Below are positions 33,205 to 41,667 of a stretch of DNA of 62,468 nt, piece after piece; within the stretch, counting starts at the first letter, position 1; the number at the start of each line of letters is the position of its first letter. Source of the DNA: a virus. A model generated the notes under the pieces. The model did not search any database. It saw only the letters and a program-made list of their open reading frames with translations, and had not been told where the DNA came from. The stretch lies in the IMG/VR virus record IMGVR_UViG_3300044691_000349, positions 1 to 62,468 of that record. The stretch is one strand, 5' to 3'. Both the position numbers and the translations under genes were made by a program.

Positions 33205-33794
33205 AGCACTCTCCAGTTGTCGCCCATGCAGCGCGGGCTCGTGTTTCCGCTGTGGATCGTGGCATGCATTATTACCTCTGCGTCGACGCTGATAAGTTGC
33301 TTGGCCGCGCTTGCGACTGAGACGAAGAAGTTGTCCTCGCCGATGTTCTTCGGCTCAAAGGGATGCTCTTTCCACCAGCTACGGCGATAACAGAGCGACG
33401 TGCCGAGCGCATAGTTTTGCGTGCCTTCGTACTTCCACCACTTCTCGCCATCCGTGAACCGCATCGAATGGAAGCCGGCGAGGGAAAGCCCGCTTTCGTT
33501 GAGCATGCCAATCTGGAGTGCCAGGCGCCAGCTTTCGCTCCAATCGTCATCATCCCAGTGGCAGATGATCTCGCCGAGAGCCTGACCGCAGCCGAAATTG
33601 CGCTTCTCCCCAATGTTCCGCTGCTCGGCCAGGTGCACCAGCCGGATGCGGTCATCGGCCGGAACGAGGTCCCGAACGTCCTCCCCGTCGGACAGAATCA
33701 GAAGTTCGCGATGCGGGTATGTCTGCTGCTGGAAGCAAAGGATCGCTTGCGGCAACCACTGTCGCCTGTTCCGGGTTATGCAGAGGCACGTCAC
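33201..33794 (-). CDS. GT2-type glycosyltransferase, overlapping start
   Basis: About 197 residues if begun at the GTG at 33794; the start is uncertain because no convincing ribosome site is seen and the frame is open further upstream. VTCLCITRNRRQWLPQAILC and LLILSDGEDVRDL are the GT2 N-terminal motifs, NIGEKRNFGCGQALGEIICH follows, and HWDDDDWSE is the metal-binding motif. The 5' end overlaps the gene at 33652-33993 by about 140 bases in a different frame. First enzyme of the island after the capsid gene. Confidence 0.75.
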   Translation of the reverse strand: MTCLCITRNRRQWLPQAILCFQQQTYPHRELLILSDGEDVRDLVPADDRIRLVHLAEQRNIGEKRNFGCGQALGEIICHWDDDDWSESWRLALQIGMLNESGLSLAGFHSMRFTDGEKWWKYEGTQNYALGTSLCYRRSWWKEHPFEPKNIGEDNFFVSVASAAKQLISVDAEVIMHATIHSGNTSPRCMGDNWRVL

Positions 33795-33993
33795 GAAACG
33801 GTTGCCGCGGGCCCACCTCGGGAGCTTCCGGGATGATGACCTTGGTCTCGTATTCCACGCGGGGCGGAGCGGCATACCGCACCAGGCCGGACTTGCGCAA
33901 TTCCTCTGCGAGTGCATCACGGCACTCGAACTCTTGATCGGGGACCTTAGTCCCATACTCGCCGCGGAGTTGGCTGTTTGCGATTACTCTCAT
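33652..33993 (-). CDS. Small head-operon protein, 113 aa
   Basis: ATG 33993 opens MRVIANSQLRGEYGTKVPD, then RDALAEELRKSGLVRY, like the short proteins that follow capsid genes in many phages. After about residue 60 the sequence becomes Pro/Ala/Arg-rich while overlapping the glycosyltransferase gene. The natural end may be earlier, with the overlap produced by an indel or by insertion of the island. Only the first 60 residues look reliable. Confidence 0.5.
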   Translation of the reverse strand: MRVIANSQLRGEYGTKVPDQEFECRDALAEELRKSGLVRYAAPPRVEYETKVIIPEAPEVGPRQPFRDVPLHNPEQATVVAASDPLLPAADIPASRTSDSVRRGGRSGPRSGR

Positions 33994-34087
33994 AGGTTTT
34001 ACGGGCTGGCTTTTATTCCTTGGTTTGCTAGGGAAAAAGGGAGGCACCGCCAATTTCAGCGGTGCCCCTGAGGCAGCTAAGGCAACT

Positions 34088-35305
34088 CTATGGAGAGGTG
34101 GTGAAGGTGCCAGTGACATAGCTGGCTGCGCGCTTGGTGATAAGGGCCAAGCGCTTCTCGGCGCGGATCGCAATCAAATTGCGAGTGAAGTAGTCCGAAT
34201 GCTCGGTCGATATCTCGATCTGCATGTCCATCCGATCGCGAATCTCGGCCGCCACGGGACTTCCGCTGCCGACCAGGAACGTCCCCTGCGCCATCGATGT
34301 GGTCGGAACCACGTCGAGGCCGAAGATGTTAGGCCGCACAATGATCTGAGGGTCCCCCAGGATGTACCGCCCGAACGAGTCCTTGGTCAGTCGGATGTCC
34401 CACCAGTCGTTCGTGCTCATGACCGCGAACGTCGGGTCGATTTCCTTGGCGGCGTTGATCTGTTTGATTGCGGTGGCAATCACGTCGATCTTGTTCCACC
34501 CCTTTGCGGCGGAGGGAAGCAATGCCGTGCTGAAAGCGGACGCCTGACCGAGCAGCCCATGAAGGTTTTCTCCGGTATTATCACCAGCAAGCAGCTGCAA
34601 CTCTTCTTCCAGGTTGACGTAATAAGGCATTGCGCCCTGGATGAAGCTCATGAGCTCGACAAAATCGTCGAGCACCTGCCGAGTTGCAGGAATCCATGTC
34701 GCCAGCAACCGAACCTTCTCGCTTACCGAGGCAAAGGTCAGGGTGTTTTCCGGCTTGACGCTCGCTTCCGCTACCGGCGAAGCGATGGCCATCGGATTAC
34801 TCACCTTGACGAAGTCGACGACTTGCATTGTTGTGGGCCGCGCGCTCAACAGATCGCGGATCCTGAGAGCCTGCCGAGCTTCCGGCGTGATCCCGGGGAT
34901 GCGATCGATCTGCAGGACGCCGGTCGTGGCCACGCCTACAGGGTTCAGGGCATCGCCGCCGGCAGAACCGGACGTGACGCCGCTGATGATCGACTTGCGG
35001 CTCATCAGCTCCTCGACTTCGCTGCCCTTGATCTGGATCACGGCCTTGCCGCTGCGATCCTTCAGCAGCCGCTGGACGCTCTCGTTCTCGCGGATATTCT
35101 TCACGAGCGTCGGGCCCTGACCCTGGTCAGCGATGTGCTTCTGAGCCAACTTTACGTCGAGTGCGTCGACCTGCGTCTGCAGCTTGGTGATGGTGCTTTT
35201 GGTGTCCTCGAGCATGGTTCCGTTCGCCTTCTGCTCGGCGGAAGCCTTCTCGAAATGGGTTTTGAGCTCGGTCTGCAGCGCAGCGAGCTGGTCTTTGATT
35301 TCCAT
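34088..35305 (-). CDS. Major capsid protein, HK97 fold
   Basis: 405 residues. An N-terminal coiled coil (about 1-60, the delta domain normally removed by the protease) precedes the HK97 core: PGITPEARQALRIRDLLSAR, VSEKVRLLATWIPATRQVL, IQGAMPYYVNLEEELQLLAG and TFAVMSTNDWWDIRLTKDS, and a C-terminal RNLIAIRAEKRLALI. It forms the icosahedral shell. The glycosyltransferase genes downstream in the same transcript make it a candidate acceptor. GGAAACC precedes the ATG. Confidence 0.93.
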   Translation of the reverse strand: MEIKDQLAALQTELKTHFEKASAEQKANGTMLEDTKSTITKLQTQVDALDVKLAQKHIADQGQGPTLVKNIRENESVQRLLKDRSGKAVIQIKGSEVEELMSRKSIISGVTSGSAGGDALNPVGVATTGVLQIDRIPGITPEARQALRIRDLLSARPTTMQVVDFVKVSNPMAIASPVAEASVKPENTLTFASVSEKVRLLATWIPATRQVLDDFVELMSFIQGAMPYYVNLEEELQLLAGDNTGENLHGLLGQASAFSTALLPSAAKGWNKIDVIATAIKQINAAKEIDPTFAVMSTNDWWDIRLTKDSFGRYILGDPQIIVRPNIFGLDVVPTTSMAQGTFLVGSGSPVAAEIRDRMDMQIEISTEHSDYFTRNLIAIRAEKRLALITKRAASYVTGTFTTSP

Positions 35306-35341
35306 GGTGGTTTCCTTTTGGAACTGGATTTTTCCCGTTGA

Positions 35342-36403
35342 TTACGCTTTCGGGATCAGCGACCTCAGACCAGTGAGGATTTCTGCGGCTGCCGAGTGGT
35401 CTTCGACCGGCTCGGTTTTCGTTTCCAGCGCGGCTCTCGATTTCAAAGTGTCGTCGCCCGAATCATCAGCTGGATCTTCGGGATCGTCGTCGGCTTCTCC
35501 GTCGAATAGTGCGTTGAAAATATCGTCCATGCTCTTCACGTGTCCATGAGCCTCTTGCATGCTCTTCAACGTGTCAGCACTAAATTTGCGCCCTTCTTTG
35601 AGTTCGAGTGCGAGTACCGGGAGGCCCTTAGCTTTGCGGCTCAGTGCCGCGCCAAAGCCCTTCTCTTCCATTCGTAGGCGACCCATCAGCTCCATGTCGC
35701 CATATTCCGCGGCCAGCCAGTCGAGATATTGCGGGAGGTAGACCATGAAAGCTTCGGAGAACTGATCGATGACCGTCTGCGCGGCGGTAAGCTTATCGTC
35801 TCTGGTTATGCCGCTCGCCCAGACAACGCTCCCGAGCGCCTGGAACAAAGCGCAGCGCATTTGCCAGCCCGCATCCTGAAGCTGCACTTCGGCCAGCTCA
35901 GTATTGAAGTCTTCCTTTGTTTCGGTTCCACCCATGCTCTTGATCGAGGTGACCATTGCTGATTCGTTCATCGGGAAAGTGACGATTGAACCTTCCCACA
36001 GCCGCACTTCCTTGAGTTGCCGCACGCCGTTTTCAACCGAGTCCTTGATGGTATCGAATCCGATAGACATACCCTTGATCACGCGGGCTTTGAGCAAGAT
36101 GTAGGCCTTCTTTGCCTCCGGCAGAGCCAGCAGCAACTGGCCCTTGACGTTGAGCGCAGCGGGGGAATCGATCAGCGTGAGCGTCCCGATAGGCTCCTTG
36201 TGGTTGTGCTGCCAAAGAAGCGGAATCTCCGAACCGCGCTCTTGGATGGTCTTCGTAAACGCGCCCGGCAAGATCGAATCGCCGCCCAGGTCGACGTTGT
36301 TGTAGACGGCAAGCTGCCCTTCGAAGCTACCATCTTCCCCTAGCGACTTGACTTGGACCGAGAAGCGCGGCTTCCCCGATTTGGCATTGATAGTTGGAGG
36401 CAT
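35342..36403 (-). CDS. Prohead protease, HK97 family
   Basis: 353 residues. The protease domain (about 10-165) shows FEGQLAVYNNVDLGGDSILP, IPLLWQHNHKEPIGTL with the catalytic His, KGMSIGFDTI with the Ser, and LWEGSIVTFPMNESAMV. The long C-terminal part (LKEGRKFSADTLKSMQEAHG and an acidic DGEADDDPEDPADD tract) is common in this family and may act as scaffold. It trims the capsid delta domain. AAGGAAC lies before the ATG. Confidence 0.9.
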   Translation of the reverse strand: MPPTINAKSGKPRFSVQVKSLGEDGSFEGQLAVYNNVDLGGDSILPGAFTKTIQERGSEIPLLWQHNHKEPIGTLTLIDSPAALNVKGQLLLALPEAKKAYILLKARVIKGMSIGFDTIKDSVENGVRQLKEVRLWEGSIVTFPMNESAMVTSIKSMGGTETKEDFNTELAEVQLQDAGWQMRCALFQALGSVVWASGITRDDKLTAAQTVIDQFSEAFMVYLPQYLDWLAAEYGDMELMGRLRMEEKGFGAALSRKAKGLPVLALELKEGRKFSADTLKSMQEAHGHVKSMDDIFNALFDGEADDDPEDPADDSGDDTLKSRAALETKTEPVEDHSAAAEILTGLRSLIPKA

Positions 36404-36559
36404 ATGTTCCTTTCGAAATTGAATTGCAGCGGGCCGGATTCGATACCGGCGTTCCCCTGGGTTTTTATAGAGGTGGCGTCCATCCTCTATCGCGTGTTCT
36501 CTTCATTCGGATCCGCAGAGTCTAGCCCTGGCCGCTCCACGCCGCCGCTGCAAACTTGA

Positions 36560-37939
36560 TTACTCGCTGATGCGCACGAGCGAGGGTGACTGGGTTACCG
36601 GTGCCTTCGCGTCGCTGGGGAGCGACTGCATGTTGAGCTGAATGTGCTTGACGTCGCCGCCGGGGAACGGGTTCATGTCCTCTTGATCGCGGACCTCGTT
36701 CTGATCCCAGACGCCGTTCTGCAGGCCGATCGCATTGCCCTGCATGCGGGTCAGGAAATCGCCCTTGAGCAAGTCGCTTACATTGTGCTTGAAATAAAAG
36801 CCGGCGGCCTTCTCGTCTGGTGTGAGCACGCAGCGCCAGAGGTCCTGCTCCCAGCGTGTGAACAGTGGCTGCATGGTCACCTTCACGAACTCGAGCGCTA
36901 ATTGCTCAATGTTAGAGAAGGTGGCGCGACTCAGATCCCCTACGAGATGAGGGCTGACCAAAAACCAGCGGCAAATTTCGTGAATGTCGAAGAGCCGCGT
37001 CTCCAACATCTGCGAGTCAACGGCACTGAGGCCGGTCTGCTGATAAGTCGCGCCCATACCTTCGAGGATGGGGACCTTGTGCGGCTCTGCGTACGTCTTC
37101 TCCCAGTCATTGCGGAACTGATCGAACTTGGCATCGCTCTCGAACTTCTTATCGAACTTCAGTATGTACGGAACCCGGCCGCCGCCAGCATAGAAGCGCG
37201 CAACGTTCCGCTCTACCGACAGCGAAGTACCGATCGACTGCCGCGCCATCGTAATGACCGAGTAGCCGCGGAGACCGTCCCATCCGAGGCCTCGAATGTG
37301 GAGGATGTCTTGAGGCTTGCCGGGCTGCACCGTATAGGTCGTCTCGTTGTTACCGGCGATGCCACCCAGTCCATGCTTGACGATGTAGACCAGGCGCCGC
37401 TGACCTGTCTTCTCGCGATCTACTCCCACCTGCGAAGGATCGAGAGCGCGCAACTCTATGGCAGTTCCCGTTCCGCTCCGGCGGATGATTTGCGCGTATC
37501 CGTTCCCCTGTAGCGCCACATGGCTCGTCCGAGTCTCTTGGAAGCTCATCGCCGACATTTCATCATTCGGAGCATGCCGGAGCGCGTTGAACATCGGCTT
37601 GTCTTCCGCGAGCCTCTTCGCCCCGTCCTTTCGCTGGAGCATAACCAGCGGCGTTGCGCCTTGAGTCTCGCTGATCAGTCGGTTGCAGGCCCACACGACG
37701 GAATGGTTGAGCGCAGTCTCGAGCGATACCGGTTCGCCCGACCAGGCCGGCATGCCACCCGATAGGAGCGTGTAAATTCCCGGGTAGCCGTTGCGCGCAT
37801 ACCAGCCGGCATTGACCGCATCGAACGAGATGCCGCCGCCCTTCTGCTCGTTGATCCCGAGCGAGAGAGTCTCGTCTCCCATGCCTCCCTTGATCGCTTT
37901 ATATGCTCCCCGGACCGCATCGACGATTGCTGGAAACAC
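36560..37939 (-). CDS. Portal protein, HK97 family, GTG start
   Basis: 459 residues starting at a GTG that overlaps the terminase stop (TAGTG). ETALNHSVVWACNRLISET, MSAMSFQETRTSHVALQGNG and FDIHEICRWFLVSPHLVGDL are core phage-portal motifs, followed by NIEQLALEFVKVTMQPL. It forms the dodecameric ring for DNA entry. The gap of 156 bases to the protease gene holds no gene that I can see. Confidence 0.92.
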   Translation of the reverse strand: MFPAIVDAVRGAYKAIKGGMGDETLSLGINEQKGGGISFDAVNAGWYARNGYPGIYTLLSGGMPAWSGEPVSLETALNHSVVWACNRLISETQGATPLVMLQRKDGAKRLAEDKPMFNALRHAPNDEMSAMSFQETRTSHVALQGNGYAQIIRRSGTGTAIELRALDPSQVGVDREKTGQRRLVYIVKHGLGGIAGNNETTYTVQPGKPQDILHIRGLGWDGLRGYSVITMARQSIGTSLSVERNVARFYAGGGRVPYILKFDKKFESDAKFDQFRNDWEKTYAEPHKVPILEGMGATYQQTGLSAVDSQMLETRLFDIHEICRWFLVSPHLVGDLSRATFSNIEQLALEFVKVTMQPLFTRWEQDLWRCVLTPDEKAAGFYFKHNVSDLLKGDFLTRMQGNAIGLQNGVWDQNEVRDQEDMNPFPGGDVKHIQLNMQSLPSDAKAPVTQSPSLVRISE

Positions 37940-39630
37940 TAGTTGATGCTCCGCAGTCCGGTGTAGGGCATGGTGTCCGACTCGGCGACCAGAGCGTGGC
38001 TGAGCAGCGTTACGGTCGCCGCCATGCCATCGATACGCTTCGATGACTTCAGCCGCTCGGGCTTGGACGGCTGGCAGTTGTCCTTGCCGTCATACCGCAG
38101 CTGCAGGCAGGCGGCGTTCCAGTTGTAGACCGGGTTGTTGCCGTGGCGAATCTCCTGGTCGAGACACTTCGCCAGAATGAATTTTGTGGGATAGCTCAAC
38201 TGCATGAAATTCTGTTGCACCTCGATCGCGCTGATTCCTTCATCCTGCAGTTCCATGGCCTCGGTCCTAAAATTGCAGCGATCGAAGGCCAGGTCCTGCA
38301 GCTCAAACATCTCTCGCCCCCAGCGGATCCGATCCTTGACCACTCGCAGATCGATCGCATTGCCGCTGGTCGCGGTCACGAATCCGCGCTTCACCCAATC
38401 GGCAAACGGCAGGCGGCAGATACGCTCGAGCTCCGGGACGCGCTCCTCCGGAACGAAGAAGAACGGGAGGAACGTCCAGATGCCATTGGCGCCGAAGGGT
38501 TCAAATCCAAACACCACCGACGTAAAGTCTGTTGTCCAGGAAGCGTCCACACCCACATGGCACTTCTTATCGATTAGCCCCCATTTGCGGATCAGCAGGT
38601 CCACGTCATAGGTCGGCCAGTCGCGCAGATCAACACCGCCGCCGCACGCCTGCCACTTCGACATGTCGATAATGGGCTCCTGCTGGCTCGTAATCGGGAC
38701 GTTGAGGTGGTAGCGCAGGTACTTCGATCGATTCGCCGGCTGCGCAATCGCCTTATCGAGCTCGACCACGATGGCCGCGTCTTTCAGGAATCCGCCCAGG
38801 TCCTCGTGAGATGGGTTGGCGAGTACTCGGGCTTCCCGCGACTTCCAGTATTCCGGGTCGCTCTTGATCTTCGTATTGTCAGCTTCAAAGATCGCCGAAT
38901 AGAACTGCGGGGATTGGACTGACCCCTCGAGGACCTTCTTCGCGAACTCATACTCCCCGAACCACAGGGGCGATTCGTACTCGGCGCCGGCAGTCGTGAT
39001 TGCTATGTCCAATGGTTCCTCACGGCTGATTTGCCCCTTGGTTGTAACGTCGTAGAGGGTTTCCGCTTTGGCATTCTTCCAGCGGTGCATCTCGTCGCGA
39101 ATATTCAAACTCGGCCGAATACCGTCCTGCACATCGCCGTCAGCAGAAAGCACCTGATAAGTTCCGCCGCCATCGCGCCGGATAATTCGCTTAGTGCTCG
39201 GCAGGACCTTCAGCCTGGTACGGAGGTCCGGGTTCGCATTCACCAGCATCGCCGCTGCCTTGAAGACGATTCCGGCTTGTTCCTTTGCCGCCGCCGAACC
39301 GTAAGCCTCGGGGTTTAGCTCATCCTCCATGAGGATGTGGTAGATCGGCAACCCGCCAGTAATGAACGACTTGCCGTTCTGCTTTGCCGTCGAAATATAG
39401 GCGCGCCGGAACTGGCGCTTGCCGTCTGCTTTCTGGACTGTCCCGAAGAGTGAGCGGAGCACCGTTCGGTGCCAGCCCATGAGCGACAGGTTGAGCGGGG
39501 GGTAAAGGATCCGCTCATAGAAAGCCTCGACCTTGCAGCCGCGGCATTGCGGTTTGCCGTTCGACCTTGTCTCGCACCACGTATCCGCATTGCAATAAGC
39601 GCAGGTGTCAGGGCGGTAGTTGCTACCCAC
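37939..39630 (-). CDS. terL: Terminase large subunit, GTG start
   Basis: 563 residues. An unusual N-terminal Cys cluster (CAYCNADTWC, then CRGCK) suggests a zinc site before the motor. The ATPase has a variant Walker A YISTAKQNGKS (about residues 78-88), Walker B with LNIRDEMHRW, and AITTAG as coupling motif. The nuclease half has VGVDASW and later acidic residues. It pumps DNA into the prohead and cuts it. It follows the small subunit by 9 bases. Confidence 0.93.
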   Translation of the reverse strand: MGSNYRPDTCAYCNADTWCETRSNGKPQCRGCKVEAFYERILYPPLNLSLMGWHRTVLRSLFGTVQKADGKRQFRRAYISTAKQNGKSFITGGLPIYHILMEDELNPEAYGSAAAKEQAGIVFKAAAMLVNANPDLRTRLKVLPSTKRIIRRDGGGTYQVLSADGDVQDGIRPSLNIRDEMHRWKNAKAETLYDVTTKGQISREEPLDIAITTAGAEYESPLWFGEYEFAKKVLEGSVQSPQFYSAIFEADNTKIKSDPEYWKSREARVLANPSHEDLGGFLKDAAIVVELDKAIAQPANRSKYLRYHLNVPITSQQEPIIDMSKWQACGGGVDLRDWPTYDVDLLIRKWGLIDKKCHVGVDASWTTDFTSVVFGFEPFGANGIWTFLPFFFVPEERVPELERICRLPFADWVKRGFVTATSGNAIDLRVVKDRIRWGREMFELQDLAFDRCNFRTEAMELQDEGISAIEVQQNFMQLSYPTKFILAKCLDQEIRHGNNPVYNWNAACLQLRYDGKDNCQPSKPERLKSSKRIDGMAATVTLLSHALVAESDTMPYTGLRSIN

Positions 39631-39639
39631 ATCTCACGT

Positions 39640-40122
39640 TCAGTTCGGTAGGTTTCCACATAACGCCCGCTCTAAAGGGTCCATAGGCTTACCCGGCTGT
39701 TTCGGCACATTCGGCATAGATCCCTCTCCATCCACCCGGCCGCGGCTTGATGCCGTCAAGCCCAACTCTGAGTCGTACCGTTGGATTGAAATGCGATACG
39801 CCCTCGCAATACGAATTGAGGGGTTCGCAACCTTGCCGTTTCGGGTTCGGACAATCGTGCCGCGGTCCCGAACATCCTGCTCAGCCTCTAGCATCCGCTG
39901 AAAGCATAGGCACCGATCGGCTACTGCAACCGAATCTGTTTCGCGCAGCCAGAAAGCAGCCGCAACAATCCGCTCCCATTCCCTGCGAGCAATGCCATCC
40001 AAGGGGAACGGGGTCTCAAACGGTCCCGGTGGAAGTTCGGCGCCTGGGTTCAGCTTGCGCCTGCCCCGGTTCCCCTCCGCGAGCTTCAGTAAAAACGGTT
40101 TTGGCTTACGGCCGGCTCTCAT
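39640..40122 (-). CDS. terS: Terminase small subunit, P27 family
   Basis: 160 residues. RKPKPFLLKLAEGNRGRRKL and the LNPGAELPPGPFETPFPLDG segment, then IARREWERIVAAAFWLRETD and DRCLCFQRMLEAEQDV, match the P27-like small terminases. It recognises the packaging site and recruits the large subunit. Together with the HNH gene nearby it indicates cos packaging. Confidence 0.88.
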   Translation of the reverse strand: MRAGRKPKPFLLKLAEGNRGRRKLNPGAELPPGPFETPFPLDGIARREWERIVAAAFWLRETDSVAVADRCLCFQRMLEAEQDVRDRGTIVRTRNGKVANPSIRIARAYRISIQRYDSELGLTASSRGRVDGEGSMPNVPKQPGKPMDPLERALCGNLPN

Positions 40123-40133
40123 TGGCGGAAAAT

Positions 40134-41006
40134 TTATCTAGTTTCGCGAAATTTAGCGGAACGCTTGGCATGCGGTACGCAGACCGAAGCGGCAGAGATC
40201 CGACCCGCCCCTCCCCTGGGGGTTATGCACAGGAGGGCAGTTTTCGCTCCAAAAGGGGTCCAAACCGATGAGAATGCGCATTTATTTTTGCTTCGATCCA
40301 TACGTTGCCCCGTTCTGCTCGCGCATCGTCTTCGCGTTGTGGCACTCGTTGCAGCGCGTGCGGTAGTTGTCGAGGTCGCGTCGGAGGTCAGGCCGTTGCT
40401 GTATGGGTTGGTCATGGTCACCGTGCAGATGCTTCTCGCCACGGCGCCATTGCTGTCGCAAGTAATCGAGGATGACGCTGGTCGGTGGCTCGCCGAGTTC
40501 ATATGCGCGGCAGTCACGCACAACGTCCGGCTCCCACCCACAGTCGACGCACTTCCATTGGTCGCGCTGGAAGCAGAGGACACGCAATCGTTGATGGTCG
40601 TCCGTATATCCACGCTTCCAGGGTGAGGCGCGCTGCTGGTCCTGCTGCTGACTGCGTTGGCGCTTGCATTGAGAGCAGCATCCACCCGTCTCGGCAAGCC
40701 TGCCACAGCCGGTCGCGCAGGTACGCTTTGGGAGTCGCACTGTCGTCCCCCTTCAAAGTTCCCAAGGCCAACCACCATATGCGGCGGCACGCGGAATAGA
40801 TGGCAGATCTGCAATGCCTCCAGCTCTCGCACTTGATTTAGAGTCAGCATGGTCTCAGGACCAGACTCTCCCACGAGATAGTCAGTGCCCGCGGGAACGA
40901 TTCCACCCATTGCAAACTCGGGCTCTGCTGCCAATGCCGCCATCGGTGCAAGCGCGACTGCCGCTCCTGCCATCGCGCCACGAGTTAGAAACTGTCTGCG
41001 GTTCAT
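40134..41006 (-). CDS. Tat-signal ORF with tape-measure-like and portal-like motifs
   Basis: From ATG 41006 (GGAG upstream, two bases after the previous stop) the protein begins with a twin-arginine signal: NRRQFLTRGAMAGAAVALAP and an ALA cut site near residue 27. Then comes GGIVPAGTDYLVGESGPE, close to the tape-measure end of this phage, and LQICHLFRVPPHMVVGLGN, close to a portal motif. After about residue 90 the frame overlaps the HNH gene and looks noncoding, though it has no stop until 40134. I read it as a composite of gene fragments with an expressed-looking 5' end. Confidence 0.45.
   Translation of the reverse strand: MNRRQFLTRGAMAGAAVALAPMAALAAEPEFAMGGIVPAGTDYLVGESGPETMLTLNQVRELEALQICHLFRVPPHMVVGLGNFEGGRQCDSQSVPARPAVAGLPRRVDAALNASANAVSSRTSSAPHPGSVDIRTTINDCVSSASSATNGSASTVGGSRTLCVTAAHMNSASHRPASSSITCDSNGAVARSICTVTMTNPYSNGLTSDATSTTTARAATSATTRRRCASRTGQRMDRSKNKCAFSSVWTPFGAKTALLCITPRGGAGRISAASVCVPHAKRSAKFRETR
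40282..40740 (-). CDS. HNH endonuclease, packaging-associated
   Basis: 152 residues. CVDCGWEP and CNECHNAKT are the zinc pairs; HLHGDHDQPI gives the catalytic His region and the Asn/His of CNECHNAKTM completes HNH. An N-terminal CATGCGRLAE knuckle and basic region may bind DNA. HNH proteins encoded beside terminases (HK97 gp74 type) are needed for cos cleavage, which is the likely role here. It overlaps the Tat-signal ORF in another frame. Confidence 0.85.
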   Translation of the reverse strand: MRLPKRTCATGCGRLAETGGCCSQCKRQRSQQQDQQRASPWKRGYTDDHQRLRVLCFQRDQWKCVDCGWEPDVVRDCRAYELGEPPTSVILDYLRQQWRRGEKHLHGDHDQPIQQRPDLRRDLDNYRTRCNECHNAKTMREQNGATYGSKQK

Positions 41007-41008
41007 CG

Positions 41009-41383
41009 CTAGTACACCACTCCACCAGGCACCATCTGCATCACGTTCATGTCGCCGCTCATCAGGGGCTGCCACGTCTTGGGCCTCACCGGTGTCGCAA
41101 CGTTCTTTCCTTTTCCCACCCACCGGGCTTCGCCCTTGTCGACCAGACGCTCCACCGATGCTCGCGTGTAGTGCCGATGCGGGCGGCCCGCATTGTGGCA
41201 CGGAAAGTTCAGGCCACGACACTCCATCAGCTCAGCCTCAGCCTCGGTAAGCAGACACACCCGCTTGCATTTGTGCTCGAGGATGGCTCGCTGCCCAGCC
41301 TTGCGGATGAATTGGGGACGAGACTGCCGCCCATGCATATGTGTGAACTTGCGTCCGTTTGTCCAGGTCACTGTGATGTTCAT
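41009..41383 (-). CDS. Hypothetical basic protein, 124 aa
   Basis: A basic protein with an early strand region (NITVTWTNGRKFTHMH), then EAEAELMECRGLNFPCHNAG and HRHYTRASVERLVDKGEARW, which resembles the small DNA-binding proteins near packaging genes. The stop TAG lies two bases from the start of the Tat-signal ORF. It is the first gene of the packaging end. No family named. Confidence 0.55.
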   Translation of the reverse strand: MNITVTWTNGRKFTHMHGRQSRPQFIRKAGQRAILEHKCKRVCLLTEAEAELMECRGLNFPCHNAGRPHRHYTRASVERLVDKGEARWVGKGKNVATPVRPKTWQPLMSGDMNVMQMVPGGVVY

Positions 41384-41667
41384 TGGCAGATAGGGATGTG
41401 CGCATATCTACCGGAGAACATCCCGGTGCGGAGAACTTATTCGATTGTGATTTTGAATTGTGCGACTAGGCAGCTAGGTGTGCCTATACCCTGTGCGTTT
41501 GGATGAGCTATGAGCGGCCCACTCGCAGGTTCCAGCCCCTCAGCCCACAGGCACATCGGGAGAACCTTTAGCCAGATGCATGTCGTGGAACGTCTCGAAC
41601 TTATCCTAAAGCTTCACATATTGCAATATTTTTGTTGCTGAATCAGGTACAAAGCCTCGTTTGTTGC
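41384..41667 (-). other. Noncoding gap: possible cos/leader region
   Basis: The largest gap among the leftward genes, 284 bases, between the early leftward genes and the packaging genes. It holds a perfect 12-base palindrome ATATTGCAATAT (41618-41629) and an AT-rich patch, but no ORF with a ribosome site and no convincing promoter. In cos phages the cohesive site lies near terS, so this gap is the best candidate. Confidence 0.35.

Noticed and set aside
34025-35341. 438-residue plus-strand frame opposite the capsid gene
   Set aside because: It mirrors the capsid gene in GC-rich sequence, has no ribosome site and shows no domain.
41618-41629. ATATTGCAATAT followed by T run as a terminator
   Set aside because: The stem is AT-rich and has no loop, and the T run is on the strand that carries no upstream gene.
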